A DNA stretch of 64,000 nucleotides from Lepidodermella squamata (GCA_047495785.1 JBLDXI010000015.1:4092001-4156000); one strand, 5' to 3'. Shown: positions 53,583 through 62,759, counted from the stretch's first letter. The notes: generated by a model not told the origin, from the letters alone. Numbers and translations: made by a program.

Positions 53583-53963
53583 ATGTCCTACTGCTCGGTC
53601 GAAATGGTACGATACCCTCCTGGCTACGATCCATCATCGCCCGCGGCTAAATCTTCTCGAGCTGTGAGGCCGCGAATTTCGGAGCAATCCATGCCGCCGC
53701 TGGATCCTTTCGTCGCACGTGAGCGCCGCTGGGCCCTGTTTTGGTCGATTTTCTCCTTGTTTGGCGGCTGCGCCTGCTGCTCGATCTACGCACTGTACCT
53801 GGCGATGAAGCGCAACGCCCCGCTCAGCACGTATCGCAACTCGATCATGATCAGCCTGGCATCGTTGCTCGTCGCAATTTTTGTCATCATGATTTTCGCC
53901 TGGGCTGTTTATCCCCAATGCGCCAAATTTTCGCAACCGATTCGTCAAGCGATGTTTTGTTGA
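53583..53963 (+). CDS. CD225/dispanin-like two-pass membrane protein (array gene 1)
   Basis: 126 aa. Short polar N-terminus (about 1-50), then LFWSIFSLFGGCACCSIYAL, loop MKRNAPLSTYRNSIM, second segment ISLASLLVAIFVIMIFAWAV and a short tail. GC content in the membrane unit is higher than that of neighbours. Probable first gene of the operon-like array; the AG at 53532 lies 51 nt before the ATG. Confidence 0.75.
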   Translation: MSYCSVEMVRYPPGYDPSSPAAKSSRAVRPRISEQSMPPLDPFVARERRWALFWSIFSLFGGCACCSIYALYLAMKRNAPLSTYRNSIMISLASLLVAIFVIMIFAWAVYPQCAKFSQPIRQAMFC

Positions 53964-54027
53964 TTTTTTCGTTGAAGATGTAAATTTGATTTGATCGAGA
54001 TGTAATTTTAATTTTTTCAATTTTTAG

Positions 54028-54249
54028 ATGTTTATTGCATTCGATAAGAAAAAAATCGAAAATGATTTGCGACGCGTGACCCGTGCAATTTTGGGGACTA
54101 TCTGCTTCTGTCTCAGCGTTCATCTTGCAGCCAATGCCTTGTTCCTGCTGGTTTTCAAGAACGCCAATGCCAATCGCGACATGCTTATTTTCGGAATCAT
54201 CTACACTTTATCGAAATCGCTTTTGTTCCAGTATTTCAAATTGAAGTAA
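54028..54249 (+). CDS. Minimal two-pass membrane protein (array gene 2)
   Basis: 73 aa, the shortest member. The ATG follows the acceptor directly (TTTTTAG|ATG). A charged N-terminus (DKKKIENDLRR) precedes hydrophobic segment AILGTICFCLSVHLAANALF, a polar turn (KNANANRD) and a second hydrophobic segment (MLIFGIIYTLSKSLLF). It looks like a dispanin-type unit stripped of its proline-rich part, but similarity to the family is weak. Confidence 0.6.
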   Translation: MFIAFDKKKIENDLRRVTRAILGTICFCLSVHLAANALFLLVFKNANANRDMLIFGIIYTLSKSLLFQYFKLK

Positions 54250-54285
54250 AGCGTGAATTCTTCCGAATTTATAGGCTTTATATTT

Positions 54286-54678
54286 ATGACAAGTCAAAAT
54301 CTACAAGCTGCTCCTCAACCTGTGCCGCATTACAATGCGAGAAGCGTTTCAACTGATTTTCGAATCCCGCTGAAAGAATCCTCGATAACTAGATTTGCGA
54401 TCGAATTCGAAATCCAACGCGAGCGGCAATGCGCTCTAGCGTGTTCGATTTGCTCCATGTTTTTTGGCTGCTGTTGTTTATCGGCTTGGGCTCTGAACCT
54501 GGTTCTCTGTGAAACTGCTAGCCCTGAGACTAATGCAAAGGTCTTCAAAATCTGCTTCTATTCGATCCTTATAGGGGCGTTTTCTTATGTAATTTTGATT
54601 TCGGTATACACCTCCGCTGCCGGAAACTTGATTCAGCCAAATAAGACATCATTACAGCCAAATAAGACATATTGCTGA
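54286..54678 (+). CDS. CD225/dispanin-like two-pass membrane protein (array gene 3)
   Basis: 130 aa from the ATG 12 nt after the acceptor at 54274. Polar N-terminus, then LACSICSMFFGCCCLSAWAL, loop LCETASPETNAKVFK, second segment ICFYSILIGAFSYVILISVY. The C-terminus ends with a duplicated QPNKTS/QPNKTY unit, each with an N-glycosylation-like site. The acceptor lies only 25 nt after the stop of the previous gene. Confidence 0.72.
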   Translation: MTSQNLQAAPQPVPHYNARSVSTDFRIPLKESSITRFAIEFEIQRERQCALACSICSMFFGCCCLSAWALNLVLCETASPETNAKVFKICFYSILIGAFSYVILISVYTSAAGNLIQPNKTSLQPNKTYC

Positions 54679-54735
54679 AAATTCAGTAAAATGCATGAAT
54701 TTGATATTTGTCTTTATTTCTAGGTATTTATTGAG

Positions 54736-55023
54736 ATGGGCTCAGGCTGGGCTGTCTGTGGATTTTGTTTCCTCTTAGTAGTGATTGCCGGCGTTGCTTT
54801 AGTTGTTGTATACTTCAACAACGACGACTTTCAGGAGTTCATCTCGGCCATGTTCAACAACAACAAGCTTCGAGAGGCCAAAATTCGCAATAGTACGGCC
54901 AAAGTATACATCGAGAGTCCAGACGATTCCTATTACGAACCACGAAATCAAAACCAATACAAGTTCGAATACAAGTACAAATCCAGTGGTTCAAAGAAAT
55001 CGAAAAAGTCGAAATATGGATGA
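54736..55023 (+). CDS. Small single-pass membrane protein with basic tail (array gene 4)
   Basis: 95 aa. One hydrophobic segment at the very N-terminus (AVCGFCFLLVVIAGVALVVVYF) is followed by a polar tail rich in Tyr, Asn, Ser and Lys that ends KSKKSKYG. The first 40 residues resemble array gene 5 (GxVCGxCF..FQEFISAMF versus WQFVNRLF). No known family recognised. Confidence 0.62.
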   Translation: MGSGWAVCGFCFLLVVIAGVALVVVYFNNDDFQEFISAMFNNNKLREAKIRNSTAKVYIESPDDSYYEPRNQNQYKFEYKYKSSGSKKSKKSKYG

Positions 55024-55133
55024 AGCTATGTTTCCTGAGATGATGTGATGCGATGAATCGACTTTGTGCCAATAAAATCTTTCATGCTCATATCTGATTG
55101 TTTCCCAATTTATAGGATTTGTTATCGCAATTG

Positions 55134-55367
55134 ATGGCTAATTCCTGCGGTGTCGTATGCGGATGTTTTTTCAGCACCTTAGCCGTGCTTTTCGGCACTG
55201 CTTGCATAATCATGTTTTGCGACGCTGAAGTTTGGCAATTCGTCAATCGCCTATTCCAACCCTGCCGATTTCCTAAGCATTGTTTCAATTCAACGACGAT
55301 GGCCAAAGTGCAGTCTACATCATTACTCACCTCGTTTGTCCCTGCGAACTCGCGACGAACGATCTAA
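55134..55367 (+). CDS. Small single-pass membrane protein (array gene 5)
   Basis: 77 aa starting MANSCGVVCGCFFSTLAVLF; the hydrophobic segment runs to about residue 28. The tail has a CRFPKHC pair. It is a likely paralogue of array gene 4. An AATAAA at 55071 and an acceptor at 55115 lie between the two genes, the spacing typical of resolved operons. Confidence 0.55.
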   Translation: MANSCGVVCGCFFSTLAVLFGTACIIMFCDAEVWQFVNRLFQPCRFPKHCFNSTTMAKVQSTSLLTSFVPANSRRTI

Positions 55368-55608
55368 TATTGGCTGATTTTTCTGTGAACTATTTGTCGC
55401 GCTCATTTTTCGAGAAATTTATTATTGAATTGTGGAATTAAAATTATTCGAAATCATCTTATATTGTTCTGGTTGCAAGGTTAAGTTTTTTATAGGTTTT
55501 TTCCGAGTTGGAAATGCCCCAATTCCGAATTTTTAACTAACGGTGAGCTGAATCTCTCCTAATTATGGCATGATCATTTTTTCTTAAGGTTGTGCGAGTT
55601 TTCGATTG

Positions 55609-56043
55609 ATGCCAGCTGCCGCTCATCGATTTCGAGTGTCATCGAAACGTCCTCTTCCAAGGGAGAAGAAATCCTTCGAAGATATGGTGAAAAATATGTT
55701 CTTCTCATTAGGATTTGTTAACTGGCTTCTCATCGCCGTTAACGCCATGGAATTTCCGAACTTCAACTTTTCAGTGACTAATCGGACGTTTAAAAAAGTT
55801 GTATTGAATTACTTAGATCTACTTATGCCCTTCCTCTTTAGTTTGCCTGTCTACTCGCTATATTGTCTTGTTATTTGTTGCAAATACGGTACTGGTTTGC
55901 CGTGGTCGGCTTACCGTGTCAAGGTTTCGTTCCTTTTAACATTATCAGTCATCTTCTCTGTGTTGAATTTTCTGTACGTGGCTGCTCTCATTTCATTTCG
56001 AATTGGCAGGGTGTACCACCCATCGATGATGAACTGGCTGTAA
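55609..56043 (+). CDS. Three-pass membrane protein (array gene 6)
   Basis: 144 aa. A basic N-terminus (about 1-30) precedes three hydrophobic segments at about 31-49 (MFFSLGFVNWLLIAVNAM), 70-93 (LLMPFLFSLPVYSLYCLVIC) and 105-132 (VSFLLTLSVIFSVLNFLYVA). It is not obviously dispanin-like and no family was recognised. Its acceptor (TTCTTAAG at 55588) is weaker than the others, so membership of the transcript is less certain. Confidence 0.55.
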   Translation: MPAAAHRFRVSSKRPLPREKKSFEDMVKNMFFSLGFVNWLLIAVNAMEFPNFNFSVTNRTFKKVVLNYLDLLMPFLFSLPVYSLYCLVICCKYGTGLPWSAYRVKVSFLLTLSVIFSVLNFLYVAALISFRIGRVYHPSMMNWL

Positions 56044-56221
56044 TAGCTATTTCTCGAAGAAAACATTGTTAAATGCTGCATTTTATTAGGTAATCTCGGT
56101 GTTAATTTCATTTTTCAAGTGCGAAAACTGAACGGATGAAAAATTGACATTAAAATTGTTTGATCTGATCAATGAGGCAAATTCGTAATTATAGTGATAA
56201 AAAACTGTCTCTAATTTATAG

Positions 56222-56692
56222 ATGGATTCGCGTAAGGATGAAATGCCAGCGACTGCTCCTGAAATCGACCCTGCAACAGCCAATCAACCACCGAAATACT
56301 GGAATCCGAATAGCGGGCTCGGCGGGCCTTTCTCACCTGTTCAGTACCCGCAACCGCCGCAATCTGTTGCTTTCTCTCCGACGACAGCTAACAGCAGCCA
56401 GCAGCATGTTTTGGTGAACATGCAGCCTAAATCGCAGGACAACAGGGAGCTGCAACGATGCGCTCTGACCTGGGCCATTGCGACCCTGCCGATGTGTTGC
56501 TGTGAGCTGTCAATGGCCGCGCTTTACATCGCGCTGAAGCCGAATGGACCAAGATCGATTTACAAAACATCCCTTTACATCACTGCGGGTTCAGTGGTTC
56601 TTGGCTTTATTATGTGGGCAGTTCTAATTAAAGTATTCTTAGAATATTCGTCGACGAAGTCTGTGTATTATCCTGAACCGTATAGTCCTTGA
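56222..56692 (+). CDS. CD225/dispanin-like two-pass membrane protein (array gene 7)
   Basis: 156 aa. The ATG directly abuts the acceptor (TTTATAG|ATG). Pro/Gln/Asn-rich N-terminus (about 1-75, YPQPPQSVAFSP), then ALTWAIATLPMCCCELSMAAL, loop ALKPNGPRSIYKTSLY, second segment ITAGSVVLGFIMWAVLIKVF and a short Tyr-rich tail. The loop motif PNG..S.Y is shared with the gene at 40388. Confidence 0.76.
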   Translation: MDSRKDEMPATAPEIDPATANQPPKYWNPNSGLGGPFSPVQYPQPPQSVAFSPTTANSSQQHVLVNMQPKSQDNRELQRCALTWAIATLPMCCCELSMAALYIALKPNGPRSIYKTSLYITAGSVVLGFIMWAVLIKVFLEYSSTKSVYYPEPYSP

Positions 56693-56802
56693 GCGTAGGA
56701 TTGAGAGTATCAGAATGAAAGCGGATGAGTCGTTGAGAAATAAAAGCTCGAAATAAATCAGAATTCATTCAGATTTTAGACTTTTTTCGTTATAGTTTAT
56801 TA

Positions 56803-57192
56803 ATGGCGGAAATAGATAAACTGGCAAAGAAGCCGTCGACCGTTAGTGGCCTAGCCATGACGTCTTTCGACTCGATTCAAGCCGAAATTCGCGATCGAGC
56901 TATTCTACGACAACGCGCTCTGTGTCTTTCGATATTTTCCCTTATTTTCGGTTGCCTTCCACTGTCTGTTGTTGCGATAGTCTTGGCTTGCGATAAAGAG
57001 GCTGATATGGACACGTGGCACAAGTCGACTGGCCTCAGCCTCATTTCAACTATTTTAGGACTCATTTTCAGCATCGCATTTCTCCCGCGAATTTGGGCGT
57101 TGCTTAATGGGACCGAAAATAACAATTCTACGCCCTGGCCACTGCTGAATTGGACCGAAAATAACAATTCCACGTCCTTTTACGAAAAATAA
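56803..57192 (+). CDS. CD225/dispanin-like two-pass membrane protein (array gene 8)
   Basis: 129 aa. Polar N-terminus, then ALCLSIFSLIFGCLPLSVVAI, acidic loop CDKEADMDTWHKSTG, second segment LSLISTILGLIFSIAFL. The C-terminus carries a direct repeat (GTENNNSTPWPLLN and WTENNNSTSFYEK) with N-glycosylation-like sites. Its stop codon overlaps an AATAAA at 57188, which serves the end of this gene in the array. Confidence 0.75.
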   Translation: MAEIDKLAKKPSTVSGLAMTSFDSIQAEIRDRAILRQRALCLSIFSLIFGCLPLSVVAIVLACDKEADMDTWHKSTGLSLISTILGLIFSIAFLPRIWALLNGTENNNSTPWPLLNWTENNNSTSFYEK

Positions 57193-57259
57193 AGACTTGA
57201 ATTCGTGTGGATTTGATTTTAATTTTTTTTTCAATTTATTTCTCGATTTGTAGAGGTGT

Positions 57260-57775
57260 ATGTCTGAAAGCCCAGGTTTGAAACCGCAGTCGGGTCGATC
57301 GAACCCTGGCGGGAAGGTCTCTAATATTCCGGTTCACCTTCATTATCTACCCGATCGGACGCAATCTCAGGTTGTCAATACTACCCGCTGCTCAACCGCA
57401 GTTCGCACCTGCGTCTCATCGCCGGAATTGCGAAAACGAGCCGAGTCGACGGCTCGGATAAAGCCGCTGGTTGAACTCATAGCTCAATGGTTTCTCGTTC
57501 TATCGGCTGTTTTCGTAATTATGACAATAACTTGGCTCGACGTTTTGCCAATTTCCAACAACAAGTACTACGCTCGACTCATCCTGACCAAGTTTGTGAT
57601 CACCTGTTCCGGTATAATGGCTACTGGCTGCTGTCTAATCAGCATTGGATGCGCGATTTCGACGGGTTTCGATGCGATAAAGCCTGAAGTTGTCAAAAAT
57701 TCGCATATCGCCGTAGTTTTGGCTTGTATTACACTCTTCGCTTTCGCTATAAGACTATTACTTGCTTTCAATTAA
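57260..57775 (+). CDS. Three-pass membrane protein (array gene 9)
   Basis: 171 aa. Polar N-terminus of about 70 residues, then three hydrophobic segments at about 72-97 (IAQWFLVLSAVFVIMTITW), 108-134 (KFVITCSGIMATGCCLISIG) and 146-170 (AVVLACITLFAFAIRLLLAF). The last two resemble a dispanin pair only loosely. Last gene of the array; the acceptor ends at 57253. Confidence 0.6.
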   Translation: MSESPGLKPQSGRSNPGGKVSNIPVHLHYLPDRTQSQVVNTTRCSTAVRTCVSSPELRKRAESTARIKPLVELIAQWFLVLSAVFVIMTITWLDVLPISNNKYYARLILTKFVITCSGIMATGCCLISIGCAISTGFDAIKPEVVKNSHIAVVLACITLFAFAIRLLLAFN

Positions 57776-58657
57776 AACCTGTTCCACCTTATAATAATGT
57801 ATCGGCTATAGTTTGGTTCAAGCGAAAAAAAAATAAAAAATTGGCAGCTGTGGAGAATTTTTTATTTTCTCGAAGTTGGCAACACGAATCGATGCAAAAT
57901 AAAATTATTCACGCCTTGAAAAGCATATGTCATTTGCGCCGATAATTTAATTTCCATTGAGAATTGAAAGTCACGAGTCATGTGTCAAGAAAATCAAAGA
58001 GGCAATTTTCATCCAGGAATTTGAGCTCCTCCGCTACTTTATTTGCCTGGTTTATATTTGGATTTTCCCCCAATAATTTATGAAAACAACGCTTCGCCTC
58101 AACGAAAACATAACTAGAATCGAAAAATAGCAACATAATACACATATAAGCGAAAATCCTCGTTAAATCACCATGGAATTTTACGTATGGATCGGGCTCT
58201 CATAATATCGATTATATATCGCCGATTACTGATCGGTGATGGGCGAAAACACGCTCGTTAATAGAAACGATACAATAAACAACGCTATATAGCACGACCG
58301 TTTTTTGTACCCATGGTATCAATAACCGCACTCTGTTTGCCCACAATAGGGCAGAAGCATTGGTTAAATCAATCTTCGCTATTCAACCGGGCTATAATAG
58401 ATGATGCGAGCCCTTATATACAGTTCCAGTTTCCTCGCAGTTTACCTGCGATTTACCGATAGTTTATACCTTAGTTGATTTACAGTTTTTGTTAGACAAA
58501 AAACGTATGATTGTTTGGGCAATTTTTGAATTTTTTTCCGTAATTTAATTAATTAATTGAAAATTATTAAAAAGTCAAATTTTGATAATGAAGGCACTTT
58601 TTAAGGAGGACTTTTTATTTTTAAGTCTAGGTCTAATATTAATTTCCTATTTTAAAA
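57776..58657. other. Intergenic region, no gene seen
   Basis: 880 bp of AT-rich spacer after the array. It contains scattered TATATA motifs and no coding frame with features. Confidence 0.5.
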
Positions 58658-59005
58658 ATGCCATCAGCTAAAGACCGAGGTGAACAAACAGTGGTCTTTA
58701 TCGAGCCCTCAGCAACAAATTCACCAACAGCAATCAACATCAACGCAAGTAATGCCCCTCAGAGCGAAACAGACGAAAATCGGCGCCTTCAAGGCAAAGC
58801 TCTGACCTGGGCCATCGTATCAGCTGTACTCGGTTGCCATTGGCTGGCCATTCCAGCGCTTATTCTCGCCCTTCGAAGCGGCGGAACGCCCGAAAACTAC
58901 AATCGGTCAATCAGATTCAGCATAGCCGGCATTGTTGTCGGCATTTTCGCCATCGGTCTTTATATCACCTTATTGCTATACATGCTCCGAGTAATCAAGT
59001 TTTGA
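58658..59005 (+). CDS. CD225/dispanin-like two-pass membrane protein
   Basis: 115 aa, intronless. Polar N-terminus with Asn/Ser/Thr (about 1-45), then ALTWAIVSAVLGCHWLAIPAL, loop LRSGGTPENYNRSIR, second segment FSIAGIVVGIFAIGLYITLLLY. Unlike the array members it has no acceptor just before the ATG and stands 880 bp after the array, so it probably has its own promoter. Confidence 0.76.
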   Translation: MPSAKDRGEQTVVFIEPSATNSPTAININASNAPQSETDENRRLQGKALTWAIVSAVLGCHWLAIPALILALRSGGTPENYNRSIRFSIAGIVVGIFAIGLYITLLLYMLRVIKF

Positions 59006-59288
59006 TCTATATTAAGTGAAATAAAGAATTTATCGTCGTAATAATGAAATTGCTCTGAACTGGTGTATTGCCGCATCAGAAATCAATCGATCATATTCGG
59101 CGCCGCGCAAATCCGCCGCATGACCAGTGTGTAAAAATTTAGTTATATATCTCAGCCGGTATCATCATTACAAAGTGGCCAATATCAATTTATTTTTTTA
59201 TCGTCTCACACCAACTGGAGCGGAACAAATTGTACTCGAAAGCGCGACGCGGTTGTTTTCAGAAATAGCTTTATTTATTTCTAAAACT

Positions 59289-60161
59289 ATGAGCAGCCGT
59301 GAAATTTCAAGCGTAGACTACCTGTATGACGAGAATGACGAATTGATCGCGTCGGCTTTTATTAGGACCCTCCTTCTAGACAGCGCGACATCTTTGGAAC
59401 AGCCCACCAGTAGTTTCACCTGCATGGCTACGGCAGCAGGTGGGAGCGGCTCGAATCAAAAGCGGAGCAGTTCGGTGAATAGGATCGCATCGAATGCTAA
59501 CAAGGCGAAAACCAGCCAGACCTCTAGTAATTTCAACATTAATTACTCGGTTGGGTTACCTCTAGCCGACAATGCTACAACATCCGCAGCTGCTGAGGCT
59601 GACGATGTCTGTTTGAAACTCTACGGCCACGTTAGTTCCATGTTTCCAATGTTGGCGAAATTAGCGAGGCGACTATCCGCCAGTGAGCGGAAATGCCTTC
59701 AATTGCAGCTTCAGAACGAGCAGTTAACAGCTAAGCAAGAGCTAATGGCGAAGGAGGCAGAGTCAGCCCATGAAAGGATCGCAGTTCTCGAGGCGGAAAA
59801 TGAGCACTTGTGCGATCAACTGCGTCGGGAGGAGGAACTTAACAAGTCACTGGTCGAGCTGTCTTTTCGAACAATCGGCTGGCTGGATGATAAAAGCGAC
59901 GAGTTGCAGCATGAACTGCAAAATTTGATGAAAAAGCAACAGTCTGGCTCTTCGTGTTGCGATGACGATTGCACGTGTTGCGAGTTGGAGCTGGCTGCTC
60001 ATCGGGCCGAAATCGGTGATGCGAGCAGTCACCCTGCCCGGCCGTTAAGTGCAACGGATGGCACGAGTAAGCAAGTGGAGACAAATGCGACAAATAACGA
60101 CGCAAGTTGCAGTTCGGAGAGCGTAACTGTCACTAATGACTGGTTGCCAAGTGATGCGTGA
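59289..60161 (+). CDS. Coiled-coil protein of unknown function
   Basis: 290 aa from MSSREISSVDYLY; in-frame residues before this Met read like non-coding 5' leader. A Ser/Thr/Asn-rich N-terminal half (about 1-120) precedes a strong coiled coil at about 130-215 (heptads such as LQLQLQNEQLTAKQELMAKE and IAVLEAENEHLCDQLRREEE). A Cys-rich patch (CCDDDCTCC) follows, then a polar tail. No enzyme or membrane segment is visible. The Cys patch might bind metal (inference). No family recognised. Confidence 0.7.
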   Translation: MSSREISSVDYLYDENDELIASAFIRTLLLDSATSLEQPTSSFTCMATAAGGSGSNQKRSSSVNRIASNANKAKTSQTSSNFNINYSVGLPLADNATTSAAAEADDVCLKLYGHVSSMFPMLAKLARRLSASERKCLQLQLQNEQLTAKQELMAKEAESAHERIAVLEAENEHLCDQLRREEELNKSLVELSFRTIGWLDDKSDELQHELQNLMKKQQSGSSCCDDDCTCCELELAAHRAEIGDASSHPARPLSATDGTSKQVETNATNNDASCSSESVTVTNDWLPSDA

Positions 60162-60488
60162 CATCGCCATATACCGTAACTCGGTGTGATTTTAGACGCA
60201 CATACTAATTGCTAAAAATCAGGTCAAAATTACCGAAATGTGCAGGAATACAAGGAATCAGCTTGCCCATCACATTCGGCTGAAATGTTGAGCATAAAGG
60301 CTGGTTTTAACCTTAGCCCTAAGTTACCCCGAGTTACGGTCAACTGAAACTTGAAACGGATCCTATTTTCCTCATTTTTTCGTTATCTCAAATAAAACAA
60401 CGAAATGTCTCATGAATTAATTACGATTTTTATTTTTTATTGCGACAATTTTCAATAACTGTTCTTCTTACAGCTCTCTCTCGCTTTC
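60162..60488. other. Intergenic region
   Basis: AATAAA-like signals near 60390 could end the coiled-coil gene. GTTACCCCGAGTTACGG near 60325 resembles the motif of the repeat element at 61225-61940. Confidence 0.45.
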
Positions 60489-60859
60489 TTACGCACAAAT
60501 CAAGCGGCCGGCGATGGCTTTTTTGTAGACAGCGGTAGTTTTAGGATCCGCAATGTCCCCAAGCTTTGCTGTGACGCAGCTGTTGACGAGTCTGCAGGTC
60601 TTGCCTGTTGTTGACCAAGCGAAGAAAGTACAGCGTCGACTATTCATGCAAAGACTGGCGCAATCGCCGATTGGCTTGCCAGTGTTGATCGCGACATCTT
60701 TGCTATTCAAGCAATCTTTCGTGTCTCTCGCGTAATGACCCCTAGTTTCGACGTGAACTGCATAACGCGTAAATGCTTCAATGTATGGTGAAATATTATG
60801 AAAAAATCTTACGGGGATCTATACCCAGAGTAAATTGGGCTGGCAATTTTGGAAAGCAT
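60489..60859 (-). pseudogene. PAN/apple-like secreted protein gene, leader exon broken
   Basis: Exon 2 (60489-60757) encodes a PAN-like domain (DC..GDCASLCMNSRRCTFFAWSTTGKTC..VNSC) close to the gene at 62297-62699. The matching leader exon (60813-60859) has lost 23 and 9 bases relative to that copy, which removes the signal-peptide core and shifts frame: joined at the conserved splice sites it would meet a stop within a few codons. The TATA-like box of the other copy is also lost. It is probably a pseudogene unless another first exon is used. Confidence 0.65.
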
Positions 60860-61224
60860 AGCGCGAATTTCAAGTTTATAGGTAAAAGTTGAAGAAAGAG
60901 AAAATTTGACAAATAATGACGAGAGAACTTTCGTAATACAGTTTCTACTATATGAGTGATAATTTTTACAAAGTGTGATAGCGCCTCTTTGGGGTAGATA
61001 ATTGATCATATGCTCTAACAGGCGCCTGCGGCTATTCGTCGATGAGTCGGCCGCAACATGTTGGAACAGCTGCAATTATTTCGCATTCTTTTACAATACG
61101 AATGAAAGAAAAAACAGCTAGTTGATTTCAAAATTTTTGCAAAATGAACACTAACTGTACTTAAAATGTTGGAGAAGTACCTATTAGTGTGAAGCAAATT
61201 TTCCTAAATTAACAAGTAAATCCC

Positions 61225-61940
61225 AAAACGTGTGCTGCCGTGGCGTGGGGTAACTTGGCCGTAAAAGTCGCCTTCTGGCCGATTTCACGCGGAGAAAAAC
61301 GTTTTTCTTAGACATTTTTTTCATAGAAACATTCCTTGCCACCTGAGCTACAACTCCCTTTTTACCGAATTCGGTAATCGTTTTTAGAATGACAAGAAAG
61401 GTCAGTATACAAACTCGTTCATTTTGGGCGCTGAGATTTTGAGCATTTATAACAAGGAATTCTGGGATCGGAGGAAAACGCCGTTTTCACAGAAAGACTT
61501 CTCTCGGTGATACCTTTCGAATGACACCTTGAACTCGGAAAACTGATGTCGCAATCGCGAGCGGTAATTACCTGAATTTTGTGGGGTAACTTGGCCGATT
61601 TTTAACGTGCGAAATGCGCCCTAAAATGTGGCCAAGACATGAGAGGGCGTGATGAATCATCGACCTAGTTTCTGCCAGATGGTTCATCGCCGAGTGAAAT
61701 AGCCACGCGGCCAAGTTACCCCACGCACCGGCCAAGTTACCCCACTTGGTCAAGATCACTTCAACCTCCACAGAATCGATTGATTTCATCGGTCGTCGAC
61801 CGGGTTTTGACCAATCGATCGAGAATGGAACGGGGATTTTTACGGTATAAAATTTAAAAAGAAACAAGTTACCAGAGACAAAAGAGGTTCAAAAAACCAT
61901 ATTTTTGGCCAAGTTACACCACAACACGGTAACGTGTAAA
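61225..61940. mobile_element. Inverted-repeat element with GTGGGGTAACTTGGCC ends and internal copies
   Basis: The left end (about 61225-61260, GTGGGGTAACTTGGCC) and right end (about 61904-61940, GGCCAAGTTACACCAC) are inverted copies. The same 16-mer or its inverse recurs at about 61578 and twice at about 61708-61745. No coding capacity. It sits between the two PAN-like genes. Confidence 0.55.
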
Positions 61941-62296
61941 AAATTCAATAAACGGAGTGAGATTTCTCACATCAGATATCACAGATCACAGTTTTTATGC
62001 ATTTTTTAGGTTGTCTTTCCTTCGCCTTGCAAACAACCCAGAATGCCACAATCAAACACTCGCGGAGAAGGGCTGATTTTTTAACCTTCGTCCATGTGTA
62101 TTCGTCTATGTTACCCCGAGGTACGGCGGTATGTGCGAATGCTTTTTAAATTGATCATATTTTCATCATCTTCAAAGTAAAGCAACGAAATATAGGTATA
62201 TTCTCATGAATTTATCATGGCTTTTAATCCGACAATTTTCAGAAAACATTCTTCCTACAGTTTTCTCTCTCCCTCTCTTTCTCTCTCAAGCACAAA

Positions 62297-62699
62297 TCAA
62301 ACATGGCCACGGGACGTAAATACGTAGACAGCGGTAGTTTTAGGATCCGCAATGTCCGCTAGCTTTGCCGCGCCGCAGTTGCCTAAGACGATTCTGCAGG
62401 TGTTGCCGGTTGTTGACCAAGCGAAGAAATAACATTTAAATTTTACGCAATTAACAGAGCAATCGCCGATTGACGACACGCCACGTTGAACGACGGCATT
62501 TTTGGTGTTCGGACAGTCTTTCGTGTATCTTTCGAAATAACCCCTAGTATTGAGGAAAACTGCATAAAACAAGAAAATTCTTCAATATATTATGGTTAGA
62601 TCTTATAAAAAAATTGTTACGGGGATCATCTACCACGATACCCAGAGCAAGTTGGGCTGTCAGGGCGAACACCAGGGCGATGGCGATTTTTGATAGCAT
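62297..62699 (-). CDS. Secreted PAN/apple-like domain protein
   Basis: Two exons on the minus strand, 62621-62699 and 62297-62559 (113 aa), intron gtaaca..ttatgcag. Signal peptide MLSKIAIALVFALTAQLALG. One PAN-like domain of about 70 residues follows with six or more cysteines (DC..GDCSVNCVKFKCYFFAWS..NTC..GNC). Such domains bind proteins or sugars in secreted and surface proteins. A TATA-like TATATA near 62750 and a GATA-type motif (TTATCA) near 62840 lie upstream. Its damaged paralogue lies about 1.8 kb away and shares the upstream region. Confidence 0.75.
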
Positions 62700-62748
62700 A
62701 GCGCGAATTTCAACTTAGGAATAAGTTCAAGAAAGATAAAAATTTAGC

Positions 62749-62758
62749 AATATATAAA
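62749..62758 (-). promoter_or_regulatory. TATA box for the PAN-like gene
   Basis: TTATATATTG-type sequence on the minus strand, about 50-60 bp upstream of the ATG at 62699. It is replaced by non-TATA sequence at the matching place in the broken copy. Confidence 0.4.
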
Positions 62759-62759
62759 T

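Larger units (their letters stand above)
53533..57775 (+). other. Operon-like array of nine small membrane-protein genes with acceptors before each ATG
   Basis: Nine same-strand genes (53583, 54028, 54286, 54736, 55134, 55609, 56222, 56803, 57260) follow each other closely. A T-rich AG acceptor lies 0-51 nt before each ATG, ending at 53532, 54027, 54274, 54723, 55115, 55588, 56221, 56795 and 57253. Distances from the previous stop to the acceptor are 64, 25, 45, 92, 221, 178, 103 and 61 nt. AATAAA signals lie about 40-65 nt before three acceptors (55071, 56739/56752, 57188). A gap of 25 nt cannot hold a promoter, exon and intron, so a polycistronic RNA resolved by trans-splicing is the simplest reading (inference). 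No spliced-leader gene was seen. Confidence 0.6.

Noticed and set aside
54028-57775. One multi-exon gene instead of nine genes in the array
   Set aside because: Each unit has its own ATG and an in-frame stop before the next acceptor, and no donor was seen that would join the units in frame.
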